A model generated the notes under the pieces. It was not told the DNA's origin. It searched no databases and saw nothing but the letters and a program-made list of their open reading frames with translations. The position numbers and the translations under genes are program-made. From the NCBI GenBank assembly GCA_003116995.1, contig BDSL01000079.1:460204-524203 (forward strand): a DNA stretch of 64,000 bases. The letters run 5' to 3'. The stretch is from Yamagishiella unicocca (lineage: Eukaryota > Chlorophyta > Chlorophyceae > Chlamydomonadales > Volvocaceae). Below, piece after piece: positions 46,201-61,200 of this stretch; positions within the stretch are counted from its first letter, which is position 1, and each line of letters begins with the position of its first letter.

Positions 46201-49200
46201 TGTCCCAATTAAGGACCAATGGCCAAGAAAAAATATTTTTGGTCCTAGGTTACACTTTTGGCCTCCTGATGGTTTATCCATGGTTTCGGGGCCAATCCCA
46301 CCCCCAAAAAATATTTTGATGACACCAACTGCCTTGATTTCTTCTCCTGAACAAAATGAGTATAATATTGCTATACTTTGTCGTACATTCGGGTACTGTA
46401 CTGCTAAACCCTAAGACTAAATCCCAAGATGTACAGCAGTGCCAAATCGGGCCCAAGATTGATCCAAATGGGATCCAATTAATATTATAAATATTATATG
46501 TCCCAATTAAGGACCAATGGCCAAGAAAAAATATTTTTGGTCCTAGGTTACACTTTTGGCCTCCTGATGTTTTATCCATGGTTTCGGGGCCAATCCCACC
46601 CCCAAAAAATATTTTGATGACACTAACTGCCTTGATTTCTTCTCCTGAACAAAATGAGTATAATATTGCTATACTTTGTCGTACATTCGGGTACTGTACT
46701 GCTAAACCCTAAGACTAAATCCCAAGATGTACAGCAGTGCCAAATCGGGCCCAAGATTGATCCAAATGGGATCCAATTAATATTATAAATATTATATGTC
46801 CTAATTAAGGACCAATGGCCAAGAAAAAATATTTTTGGTCCTAGGTTACACTTTTGGCCTCCTGATGGTTTATCCATGGTTTCGGGGCCAATCCCACCCC
46901 CAAAAAATATTTTGATGACACCAACTGCCTTGATTTCTTCTCCTGAACAAAATGAGTATAATATTGCTATACTTTGTCGTACATTCGGGTACTGTACTGC
47001 TAAACCCTAAGACTAAATCCCAAGATGTACAGCAGTGCCAAATCGGGCCCAAGATTGATCCAAATGGGATCCAATTAATATTATAAATATTATATGTCCT
47101 AATTAAGGACCAATGGCCAAGAAAAAATATTTTTGGTCCTAGGTTACACTTTTGGCCTCCTGATGGTTTATCCATGGTTTCGGGGCCAATCCCACCCCCA
47201 AAAAATATTTTGATGACACCAACTGCCTTGATTTCTTCTCCTGAACAAAATGAGTATAATATTGCTATACTTTGTCGTACATTCGGGTACTGTACTGCTA
47301 AACCCTAAGACTAAATCCCAAGATGTACAGCAGTGCCAAATCGGGCCCAAGATTGATCCAAATGGGATCCAATTAATATTATAAATATTATATGTCCAAT
47401 TAAGGACCAATGGCCAAGAAAAAATATTTTTGGTCCTAGGTTACACTTTTGGCCTCCTGATGTTTTATCCATGGTTTCGGGGCCAATCCCACCCCCAAAA
47501 AATATTTTGATGACACCAACTGCCTTGATTTCTTCTCCTGAACAAAATGAGTATAATATTGCTATACTTTGTCGTACATTCGGGTACTGTACTGCTAAAC
47601 CCTAAGACTAAATCCCAAGATGTACAGCAGTGCCAAATCGGGCCCAAGATTGATCCAAATGGGATCCAATTAATATTATAAATATTATATGTCCCAATTA
47701 AGGACCAATGGCCAAGAAAAAATATTTTTGGTCCTAGGTTACACTTTTGGCCTCCTGATGGTTTATCCATGGTTTCGGGGCCAATCCCACCCCCAAAAAA
47801 TATTTTGATGACACCAACTGCCTTGATTTCTTCTCCTGAACAAAATGAGTATAATATTGCTATACTTTGTCGTACATTCGGGTACTGTACTGCTAAACCC
47901 TAAGACTAAATCCCAAGATGTACAGCAGTGCCAAATCGGGCCCAAGATTGATCCAAATGGGATCCAATTAATATTATAAATATTATATGTCCTAATTAAG
48001 GACCAATGGCCAAGAAAAAATATTTTTGGTCCTAGGTTACACTTTTGGCCTCCTGATGGTTTATCCATGGTTTCGGGGCCAATCCCACCCCCAAAAAATA
48101 TTTTGATGACACCAACTGCCTTGATTTCTTCTCCTGAACAAAATGAGTATAATATTGCTATACTTTGTCGTACATTCGGGTACTGTACTGCTAAACCCTA
48201 AGACTAAATCCCAAGATGTACAGCAGTGCCAAATCGGGCCCAAGATTGATCCAAATGGGATCCAATTAATATTATAAATATTATATGTCCCAATTAAGGA
48301 CCAATGGCCAAGAAAAAATATTTTTGGTCCTAGGTTACACTTTTGGCCTCCTGATGTTTATCCATGGTTTCGGGGCCAATCCCACCCCCAAAAAATATTT
48401 TGATGACACCAACTGCCTTGATTTCTTCTCCTGAACAAAATGAGTATAATATTGCTATACTTTGTCGTACATTCGGGTACTGTACTGCTAAACCCTAAGA
48501 CTAAATCCCAAGATGTACAGCAGTGCCAAATCGGGCCCAAGATTGATCCAAATGGGATCCAATTAATATTATAAATATTATATGTCCAATTAAGGACCAA
48601 TGGCCAAGAAAAAATATTTTTGGTCCTAGGTTACACTTTTGGCCTCCTGATGGTTTATCCATGGTTTCGGGGCCAATCCCACCCCCAAAAATATTTTGAT
48701 GACACCAACTGCCTTGATTTCTTCTCCTGAACAAAATGAGTATAATATTGCTATACTTTGTCGTACATTCGGGTACTGTACTGCTAAACCCTAAGACTAA
48801 ATCCCAAGATGTACAGCAGTGCCAAATCGGGCCCAAGATTGATCCAAATGGGATCCAATTAATATTATAAATATTATATGTCCCAATTAAGGACCAATGG
48901 CCAAGAAAAAATATTTTTGGTCCTAGGTTACACTTTTGGCCTCCTGATGGTTTATCCATGGTTTCGGGGCCAATCCCACCCCCAAAAAATATTTTGATGA
49001 CACCAACTGCCTTGATTTCTTCTCCTGAACAAAATGAGTATAATATTGCTATACTTTGTCGTACATTCGGGTACTGTACTGCTAAACCCTAAGACTAAAT
49101 CCCAAGATGTACAGCAGTGCCAAATCGGGCCCAAGATTGATCCAAATGGGATCCAATTAATATTATAAATATTATATGTCCTAATTAAGGACCAATGGCC

Positions 49201-52200
49201 AAGAAAAAATATTTTTGGTCCTAGGTTACACTTTTGGCCTCCTGATGGTTTATCCATGGTTTCGGGGCCAATCCCACCCCAAAAAATATTTTGATGACAC
49301 CAACTGCCTTGATTTCTTCTCCTGAACAAAATGAGTATAATATTGCTATACTTTGTCGTACATTCGGGTACTGTACTGCTAAACCCTAAGACTAAATCCC
49401 AAGATGTACAGCAGTGCCAAATCGGGCCCAAGATTGATCCAAATGGGATCCAATTAATATTATAAATATTATATGTCCAATTAAGGACCAATGGCCAAGA
49501 AAAAATATTTTTGGTCCTAGGTTACACTTTTGGCCTCCTGATGGTTTATCCATGGTTTCGGGGCCAATCCCACCCCCAAAAATATTTTGATGACACCAAC
49601 TGCCTTGATTTCTTCTCCTGAACAAAATGAGTATAATATTGCTATACTTTGTCGTACATTCGGGTACTGTACTGCTAAACCCTAAGACTAAATCCCAAGA
49701 TGTACAGCAGTGCCAAATCGGGCCCAAGATTGATCCAAATGGGATCCAATTAATATTATAAATATTATATGTCCAATTAAGGACCAATGGCCAAGAAAAA
49801 ATATTTTTGGTCCTAGGTTACACTTTTGGCCTCCTGATGGTTTATCCATGGTTTCGGGGCCAATCCCACCCCCAAAAAATATTTTGATGACACCAACTGC
49901 CTTGATTTCTTCTCCTGAACAAAATGAGTATAATATTGCTATACTTTGTCGTACATTCGGGTACTGTACTGCTAAACCCTAAGACTAAATCCCAAGATGT
50001 ACAGCAGTGCCAAATCGGGCCCAAGATTGATCCAAATGGGATCCAATTAATATTATAAATATTATATGTCCAATTAAGGACCAATGGCCAAGAAAAAATA
50101 TTTTTGGTCCTAGGTTACACTTTTGGCCTCCTGATGGTTTATCCATGGTTTCGGGGCCAATCCCACCCCCAAAAAATATTTTGATGACACCAACTGCCTT
50201 GATTTCTTCTCCTGAACAAAATGAGTATAATATTGCTATACTTTGTCGTACATTCGGGTACTGTACTGCTAAACCCTAAGACTAAATCCCAAGATGTACA
50301 GCAGTGCCAAATCGGGCCCAAGATTGATCCAAATGGGATCCAATTAATATTATAAATATTATATGTCCAATTAAGGACCAATGGCCAAGAAAAAATATTT
50401 TTGGTCCTAGGTTACACTTTTGGCCTCCTGATGGTTTATCCATGGTTTCGGGGCCAATCCCACCCCCAAAAAATATTTTGATGACACCAACTGCCTTGAT
50501 TTCTTCTCCTGAACAAAATGAGTATAATATTGCTATACTTTGTCGTACATTCGGGTACTGTACTGCTAAACCCTAAGACTAAATCCCAAGATGTACAGCA
50601 GTGCCAAATCGGGCCCAAGATTGATCCAAATGGGATCCAATTAATATTATAAATATTATATGTCCTAATTAAGGACCAATGGCCAAGAAAAAATATTTTT
50701 GGTCCTAGGTTACACTTTTGGCCTCCTGATGGTTTATCCATGGTTTCGGGGCCAATCCCACCCCCAAAAAATATTTTGATGACACCAACTGCCTTGATTT
50801 CTTCTCCTGAACAAAATGAGTATAATATTGCTATACTTTGTCGTACATTCGGGTACTGTACTGCTAAACCCTAAGACTAAATCCCAAGATGTACAGCAGT
50901 GCCAAATCGGCCCAAGATTGATCCAAATGGGATCCAATTAATATTATAAATATTATATGTCCTAATTAAGGACCAATGGCCAAGAAAAAATATTTTTGGT
51001 CCTAGGTTACACTTTTGGCCTCCTGATGGTTTATCCATGGTTTCGGGGCCAATCCCACCCCCAAAAATATTTTGATGACACCAACTGCCTTGATTTCTTC
51101 TCCTGAACAAAATGAGTATAATATTGCTATACTTTGTCGTACATTCGGGTACTGTACTGCTAAACCCTAAGACTAAATCCCAAGATGTACAGCAGTGCCA
51201 AATCGGCCCAAGATTGATCCAAATGGGATCCAATTAATATTATAAATATTATATGTCCTAATTAAGGACCAATGGCCAAGAAAAAATATTTTTGGTCCTA
51301 GGTTACACTTTTGGCCTCCTGATGGTTTATCCATGGTTTCGGGGCCAATCCCACCCCCAAAAAATATTTTGATGACACCAACTGCCTTGATTTCTTCTCC
51401 TGAACAAAATGAGTATAATATTGCTATACTTTGTCGTACATTCGGGTACTGTACTGCTAAACCCTAAGACTAAATCCCAAGATGTACAGCAGTGCCAAAT
51501 CAGGCCCAAGATTGATCCAAATGGGATCCAATTAATATTATAAATATTATATGTCCTAATTAAGGACCAATGGCCAAGAAAAAATATTTTTGGTCCTAGG
51601 TTACACTTTTGGCCTCCTGATGGTTTATCCATGGTTTCGGGGCCAATCCCACCCCCAAAAAATATTTTGATGACACCAACTGCCTTGATTTCTTCTCCTG
51701 AACAAAATGAGTATAATATTGCTATACTTTGTCGTACATTCGGGTACTGTACTGCTAAACCCTAAGACTAAATCCCAAGATGTACAGCAGTGCCAAATCA
51801 GGCCCAAGATTGATCCAAATGGGATCCAATTAATATTATAAATATTATATGTCCTAATTAAGGACCAATGGCCAAGAAAAAATATTTTTGGTCCTAGGTT
51901 ACACTTTTGGCCTCCTGATGGTTTATCCATGGTTTCGGGGCCAATCCCACCCCCAAAAAATATTTTGATGACACCAACTGCCTTGATTTCTTCTCCTGAA
52001 CAAAATGAGTATAATATTGCTATACTTTGTCGTACATTCGGGTACTGTACTGCTAAACCCTAAGACTAAATCCCAAGATGTACAGCAGTGCCAAATCAGG
52101 CCCAAGATTGATCCAAATGGGATCCAATTAATATTATAAATATTATATGTCCTAATTAAGGACCAATGGCCAAGAAAAATATTTTTGGTCCTAGGTTACA

Positions 52201-55200
52201 CTTTTGGCCTCCTGATGGTTTATCCATGGTTTCGGGGCCAATCCCACCCCCAAAAAATATTTTGATGACACCAACTGCCTTGATTTCTTCTCCTGAACAA
52301 AATGAGTATAATATTGCTATACTTTGTCGTACATTCGGGTACTGTACTGCTAAACCCTAAGACTAAATCCCAAGATGTACAGCAGTGCCAAATCAGGCCC
52401 AAGATTGATCCAAATGGGATCCAATTAATATTATAAATATTATATGTCCTAATTAAGGACCAATGGCCAAGAAAAAATATTTTTGGTCCTAGGTTACACT
52501 TTTGGCCTCCTGATGGTTTATCCATGGTTTCGGGGCCAATCCCACCCCCAAAAAATATTTTGATGACACCAACTGCCTTGATTTCTTCTCCTGAACAAAA
52601 TGAGTATAATATTGCTATACTTTGTCGTACATTCGGGTACTGTACTGCTAAACCCTAAGACTAAATCCCAAGATGTACAGCAGTGCCAAATCAGGCCCAA
52701 GATTGATCCAAATGGGATCCAATTAATATTATAAATATTATATGTCCTAATTAAGGACCAATGGCCAAGAAAAAATATTTTTGGTCCTAGGTTACACTTT
52801 TGGCCTCCTGATGGTTTATCCATGGTTTCGGGGCCAATCCCACCCCCAAAAAATATTTTGATGACACCAACTGCCTTGATTTCTTCTCCTGAACAAAATG
52901 AGTATAATATTGCTATACTTTGTCGTACATTCGGGTACTGTACTGCTAAACCCTAAGACTAAATCCCAAGATGTACAGCAGTGCCAAATCAGGCCCAAGA
53001 TTGATCCAAATGGGATCCAATTAATATTATAAATATTATATGTCCTAATTAAGGACCAATGGCCAAGAAAAAATATTTTTGGTCCTAGGTTACACTTTTG
53101 GCCTCCTGATGGTTTATCCATGGTTTCGGGGCCAATCCCACCCCCAAAAAATATTTTGATGACACCAACTGCCTTGATTTCTTCTCCTGAACAAAATGAG
53201 TATAATATTGCTATACTTTGTCGTACATTCGGGTACTGTACTGCTAAACCCTAAGACTAAATCCCAAGATGTACAGCAGTGCCAAATCAGGCCCAAGATT
53301 GATCCAAATGGGATCCAATTAATATTATAAATATTATATGTCCTAATTAAGGACCAATGGCCAAGAAAAAATATTTTTGGTCCTAGGTTACACTTTTGGC
53401 CTCCTGATGGTTTATCCATGGTTTCGGGGCCAATCCCACCCCCAAAAAATATTTTGATGACACCAACTGCCTTGATTTCTTCTCCTGAACAAAATGAGTA
53501 TAATATTGCTATACTTTGTCGTACATTCGGGTACTGTACTGCTAAACCCTAAGACTAAATCCCAAGATGTACAGCAGTGCCAAATCAGGCCCAAGATTGA
53601 TCCAAATGGGATCCAATTAATATTATAAATATTATATGTCCTAATTAAGGACCAATGGCCAAGAAAAAATATTTTTGGTCCTAGGTTACACTTTTGGCCT
53701 CCTGATGGTTTATCCATGGTTTCGGGGCCAATCCCACCCCCAAAAAATATTTTGATGACACCAACTGCCTTGATTTCTTCTCCTGAACAAAATGAGTATA
53801 ATATTGCTATACTTTGTCGTACATTCGGGTACTGTACTGCTAAACCCTAAGACTAAATCCCAAGATGTACAGCAGTGCCAAATCAGGCCCAAGATTGATC
53901 CAAATGGGATCCAATTAATATTATAAATATTATATGTCCTAATTAAGGACCAATGGCCAAGAAAAAATATTTTTGGTCCTAGGTTACACTTTTGGCCTCC
54001 TGATGGTTTATCCATGGTTTCGGGGCCAATCCCACCCCCAAAAAATATTTTGATGACACCAACTGCCTTGATTTCTTCTCCTGAACAAAATGAGTATAAT
54101 ATTGCTATACTTTGTCGTACATTCGGGTACTGTACTGCTAAACCCTAAGACTAAATCCCAAGATGTACAGCAGTGCCAAATCAGGCCCAAGATTGATCCA
54201 AATGGGATCCAATTAATATTATAAATATTATATGTCCTAATTAAGGACCAATGGCCAAGAAAAAATATTTTTGGTCCTAGGTTACACTTTTGGCCTCCTG
54301 ATGGTTTATCCATGGTTTCGGGGCCAATCCCACCCCCAAAAAATATTTTGATGACACCAACTGCCTTGATTTCTTCTCCTGAACAAAATGAGTATAATAT
54401 TGCTATACTTTGTCGTACATTCGGGTACTGTACTGCTAAACCCTAAGACTAAATCCCAAGATGTACAGCAGTGCCAAATCAGGCCCAAGATTGATCCAAA
54501 TGGGATCCAATTAATATTATAAATATTATATGTCCTAATTAAGGACCAATGGCCAAGAAAAAATATTTTTGGTCCTAGGTTACACTTTTGGCCTCCTGAT
54601 GGTTTATCCATGGTTTCGGGGCCAATCCCACCCCCAAAAAATATTTTGATGACACCAACTGCCTTGATTTCTTCTCCTGAACAAAATGAGTATAATATTG
54701 CTATACTTTGTCGTACATTCGGGTACTGTACTGCTAAACCCTAAGACTAAATCCCAAGATGTACAGCAGTGCCAAATCAGGCCCAAGATTGATCCAAATG
54801 GGATCCAATAATATTATAAATATTATATGTCCTAATTAAGGACCAATGGCCAAGAAAAAATATTTTTGGTCCTAGGTTACACTTTTGGCCTCCTGATGGT
54901 TTATCCATGGTTTCGGGGCCAATCCCACCCCCAAAAAATATTTTGATGACACCAACTGCCTTGATTTCTTCTCCTGAACAAAATGAGTATAATATTGCTA
55001 TACTTTGTCGTACATTCGGGTACTGTACTGCTAAACCCTAAGACTAAATCCCAAGATGTACAGCAGTGCCAAATCAGGCCCAAGATTGATCCAAATGGGA
55101 TCCAATAATATTATAAATATTATATGTCCTAATTAAGGACCAATGGCCAAGAAAAAATATTTTTGGTCCTAGGTTACACTTTTGGCCTCCTGATGGTTTA

Positions 55201-58200
55201 TCCATGGTTTCGGGGCCAATCCCACCCCCAAAAAATATTTTGATGACACCAACTGCCTTGATTTCTTCTCCTGAACAAAATGAGTATAATATTGCTATAC
55301 TTTGTCGTACATTCGGGTACTGTACTGCTAAACCCTAAGACTAAATCCCAAGATGTACAGCAGTGCCAAATCAGGCCCAAGATTGATCCAAATGGGATCC
55401 AATAATATTATAAATATTATATGTCCTAATTAAGGACCAATGGCCAAGAAAAAATATTTTTGGTCCTAGGTTACACTTTTGGCCTCCTGATGGTTTATCC
55501 ATGGTTTCGGGGCCAATCCCACCCCCAAAAAATATTTTGATGACACCAACTGCCTTGATTTCTTCTCCTGAACAAAATGAGTATAATATTGCTATACTTT
55601 GTCGTACATTCGGGTACTGTACTGCTAAACCCTAAGACTAAATCCCAAGATGTACAGCAGTGCCAAATCAGGCCCAAGATTGATCCAAATGGGATCCAAT
55701 AATATTATAAATATTATATGTCCTAATTAAGGACCAATGGCCAAGAAAAAATATTTTTGGTCCTAGGTTACACTTTTGGCCTCCTGATGGTTTATCCATG
55801 GTTTCGGGGCCAATCCCACCCCCAAAAAATATTTTGATGACACCAACTGCCTTGATTTCTTCTCCTGAACAAAATGAGTATAATATTGCTATACTTTGTC
55901 GTACATTCGGGTACTGTACTGCTAAACCCTAAGACTAAATCCCAAGATGTACAGCAGTGCCAAATCAGGCCCAAGATTGATCCAAATGGGATCCAATTAA
56001 TATTATAAATATTATATGTCCTAATTAAGGACCAATGGCCAAGAAAAAATATTTTTGGTCCTAGGTTACACTTTTGGCCTCCTGATGGTTTATCCATGGT
56101 TTCGGGGCCAATCCCACCCCCAAAAAATATTTTGATGACACCAACTGCCTTGATTTCTTCTCCTGAACAAAATGAGTATAATATTGCTATACTTTGTCGT
56201 ACATTCGGGTACTGTACTGCTAAACCCTAAGACTAAATCCCAAGATGTACAGCAGTGCCAAATCAGGCCCAAGATTGATCCAAATGGGATCCAATAATAT
56301 TATAAATATTATATGTCCTAATTAAGGACCAATGGCCAAGAAAAAATATTTTTGGTCCTAGGTTACACTTTTGGCCTCCTGATGGTTTATCCATGGTTTC
56401 GGGGCCAATCCCACCCCCAAAAAATATTTTGATGACACCAACTGCCTTGATTTCTTCTCCTGAACAAAATGAGTATAATATTGCTATACTTTGTCGTACA
56501 TTCGGGTACTGTACTGCTAAACCCTAAGACTAAATCCCAAGATGTACAGCAGTGCCAAATCAGGCCCAAGATTGATCCAAATGGGATCCAATAATATTAT
56601 AAATATTATATGTCCTAATTAAGGACCAATGGCCAAGAAAAAATATTTTTGGTCCTAGGTTACACTTTTGGCCTCCTGATGGTTTATCCATGGTTTCGGG
56701 GCCAATCCCACCCCCAAAAAATATTTTGATGACACCAACTGCCTTGATTTCTTCTCCTGAACAAAATGAGTATAATATTGCTATACTTTGTCGTACATTC
56801 GGGTACTGTACTGCTAAACCCTAAGACTAAATCCCAAGATGTACAGCAGTGCCAAATCAGGCCCAAGATTGATCCAAATGGGATCCAATTAATATTATAA
56901 ATATTATATGTCCTAATTAAGGACCAATGGCCAAGAAAAAATATTTTTGGTCCTAGGTTACACTTTTGGCCTCCTGATGGTTTATCCATGGTTTCGGGGC
57001 CAATCCCACCCCCAAAAAATATTTTGATGACACCAACTGCCTTGATTTCTTCTCCTGAACAAAATGAGTATAATATTGCTATACTTTGTCGTACATTCGG
57101 GTACTGTACTGCTAAACCCTAAGACTAAATCCCAAGATGTACAGCAGTGCCAAATCAGGCCCAAGATTGATCCAAATGGGATCCAATAATATTATAAATA
57201 TTATATGTCCTAATTAAGGACCAATGGCCAAGAAAAAATATTTTTGGTCCTAGGTTACACTTTTGGCCTCCTGATGGTTTATCCATGGTTTCGGGGCCAA
57301 TCCCACCCCCAAAAAATATTTTGATGACACCAACTGCCTTGATTTCTTCTCCTGAACAAAATGAGTATAATATTGCTATACTTTGTCGTACATTCGGGTA
57401 CTGTACTGCTAAACCCTAAGACTAAATCCCAAGATGTACAGCAGTGCCAAATCAGGCCCAAGATTGATCCAAATGGGATCCAATAATATTATAAATATTA
57501 TATGTCCTAATTAAGGACCAATGGCCAAGAAAAAATATTTTTGGTCCTAGGTTACACTTTTGGCCTCCTGATGGTTTATCCATGGTTTCGGGGCCAATCC
57601 CACCCCCAAAAAATATTTTGATGACACCAACTGCCTTGATTTCTTCTCCTGAACAAAATGAGTATAATATTGCTATACTTTGTCGTACATTCGGGTACTG
57701 TACTGCTAAACCCTAAGACTAAATCCCAAGATGTACAGCAGTGCCAAATCAGGCCCAAGATTGATCCAAATGGGATCCAATAATATTATAAATATTATAT
57801 GTCCTAATTAAGGACCAATGGCCAAGAAAAAATATTTTTGGTCCTAGGTTACACTTTTGGCCTCCTGATGGTTTATCCATGGTTTCGGGGCCAATCCCAC
57901 CCCCAAAAAATATTTTGATGACACCAACTGCCTTGATTTCTTCTCCTGAACAAAATGAGTATAATATTGCTATACTTTGTCGTACATTCGGGTACTGTAC
58001 TGCTAAACCCTAAGACTAAATCCCAAGATGTACAGCAGTGCCAAATCAGGCCCAAGATTGATCCAAATGGGATCCAATAATATTATAAATATTATATGTC
58101 CTAATTAAGGACCAATGGCCAAGAAAAAATATTTTTGGTCCTAGGTTACACTTTTGGCCTCCTGATGGTTTATCCATGGTTTCGGGGCCAATCCCACCCC

Positions 58201-61200
58201 CAAAAAATATTTTGATGACACCAACTGCCTTGATTTCTTCTCCTGAACAAAATGAGTATAATATTGCTATACTTTGTCGTACATTCGGGTACTGTACTGC
58301 TAAACCCTAAGACTAAATCCCAAGATGTACAGCAGTGCCAAATCAGGCCCAAGATTGATCCAAATGGGATCCAATAATATTATAAATATTATATGTCCTA
58401 ATTAAGGACCAATGGCCAAGAAAAAATATTTTTGGTCCTAGGTTACACTTTTGGCCTCCTGATGGTTTATCCATGGTTTCGGGGCCAATCCCACCCCCAA
58501 AAAATATTTTGATGACACCAACTGCCTTGATTTCTTCTCCTGAACAAAATGAGTATAATATTGCTATACTTTGTCGTACATTCGGGTACTGTACTGCTAA
58601 ACCCTAAGACTAAATCCCAAGATGTACAGCAGTGCCAAATCAGGCCCAAGATTGATCCAAATGGGATCCAATAATATTATAAATATTATATGTCCTAATT
58701 AAGGACCAATGGCCAAGAAAAAATATTTTTGGTCCTAGGTTACACTTTTGGCCTCCTGATGGTTTATCCATGGTTTCGGGGCCAATCCCACCCCCAAAAA
58801 ATATTTTGATGACACCAACTGCCTTGATTTCTTCTCCTGAACAAAATGAGTATAATATTGCTATACTTTGTCGTACATTCGGGTACTGTACTGCTAAACC
58901 CTAAGACTAAATCCCAAGATGTACAGCAGTGCCAAATCAGGCCCAAGATTGATCCAAATGGGATCCAATAATATTATAAATATTATATGTCCTAATTAAG
59001 GACCAATGGCCAAGAAAAAATATTTTTGGTCCTAGGTTACACTTTTGGCCTCCTGATGGTTTATCCATGGTTTCGGGGCCAATCCCACCCCCAAAAAATA
59101 TTTTGATGACACCAACTGCCTTGATTTCTTCTCCTGAACAAAATGAGTATAATATTGCTATACTTTGTCGTACATTCGGGTACTGTACTGCTAAACCCTA
59201 AGACTAAATCCCAAGATGTACAGCAGTGCCAAATCAGGCCCAAGATTGATCCAAATGGGATCCAATAATATTATAAATATTATATGTCCTAATTAAGGAC
59301 CAATGGCCAAGAAAAAATATTTTTGGTCCTAGGTTACACTTTTGGCCTCCTGATGGTTTATCCATGGTTTCGGGGCCAATCCCACCCCCAAAAAATATTT
59401 TGATGACACCAACTGCCTTGATTTCTTCTCCTGAACAAAATGAGTATAATATTGCTATACTTTGTCGTACATTCGGGTACTGTACTGCTAAACCCTAAGA
59501 CTAAATCCCAAGATGTACAGCAGTGCCAAATCAGGCCCAAGATTGATCCAAATGGGATCCAATAATATTATAAATATTATATGTCCTAATTAAGGACCAA
59601 TGGCCAAGAAAAAATATTTTTGGTCCTAGGTTACACTTTTGGCCTCCTGATGGTTTATCCATGGTTTCGGGGCCAATCCCACCCCCAAAAAATATTTTGA
59701 TGACACCAACTGCCTTGATTTCTTCTCCTGAACAAAATGAGTATAATATTGCTATACTTTGTCGTACATTCGGGTACTGTACTGCTAAACCCTAAGACTA
59801 AATCCCAAGATGTACAGCAGTGCCAAATCAGGCCCAAGATTGATCCAAATGGGATCCAATAATATTATAAATATTATATGTCCTAATTAAGGACCAATGG
59901 CCAAGAAAAAATATTTTTGGTCCTAGGTTACACTTTTGGCCTCCTGATGGTTTATCCATGGTTTCGGGGCCAATCCCACCCCCAAAAAATATTTTGATGA
60001 CACCAACTGCCTTGATTTCTTCTCCTGAACAAAATGAGTATAATATTGCTATACTTTGTCGTACATTCGGGTACTGTACTGCTAAACCCTAAGACTAAAT
60101 CCCAAGATGTACAGCAGTGCCAAATCAGGCCCAAGATTGATCCAAATGGGATCCAATAATATTATAAATATATTATATGTCCTAATTAAGGACCAATGGC
60201 CAAGAAAAAATATTTTTGGTCCTAGGTTACACTTTTGGCCTCCTGATGGTTTATCCATGGTTTCGGGGCCAATCCCACCCCCAAAAAATATTTTGATGAC
60301 ACCAACTGCCTTGATTTCTTCTCCTGAACAAAATGAGTATAATATTGCTATACTTTGTCGTACATTCGGGTACTGTACTGCTAAACCCTAAGACTAAATC
60401 CCAAGATGTACAGCAGTGCCAAATCAGGCCCAAGATTGATCCAAATGGGATCCAATAATATTATAAATATTATATGTCCTAATTAAGGACCAATGGCCAA
60501 GAAAAAATATTTTTGGTCCTAGGTTACACTTTTGGCCTCCTGATGGTTTATCCATGGTTTCGGGGCCAATCCCACCCCCAAAAAATATTTTGATGACACC
60601 AACTGCCTTGATTTCTTCTCCTGAACAAAATGAGTATAATATTGCTATACTTTGTCGTACATTCGGGTACTGTACTGCTAAACCCTAAGACTAAATCCCA
60701 AGATGTACAGCAGTGCCAAATCAGGCCCAAGATTGATCCAAATGGGATCCAATAATATTATAAATATATTATATGTCCTAATTAAGGACCAATGGCCAAG
60801 AAAAAATATTTTTGGTCCTAGGTTACACTTTTGGCCTCCTGATGGTTTATCCATGGTTTCGGGGCCAATCCCACCCCCAAAAAATATTTTGATGACACCA
60901 ACTGCCTTGATTTCTTCTCCTGAACAAAATGAGTATAATATTGCTATACTTTGTCGTACATTCGGGTACTGTACTGCTAAACCCTAAGACTAAATCCCAA
61001 GATGTACAGCAGTGCCAAATCAGGCCCAAGATTGATCCAAATGGGATCCAATAATATTATAAATATATTATATGTCCTAATTAAGGACCAATGGCCAAGA
61101 AAAAATATTTTTGGTCCTAGGTTACACTTTTGGCCTCCTGATGGTTTATCCATGGTTTCGGGGCCAATCCCACCCCCAAAAAATATTTTGATGACACCAA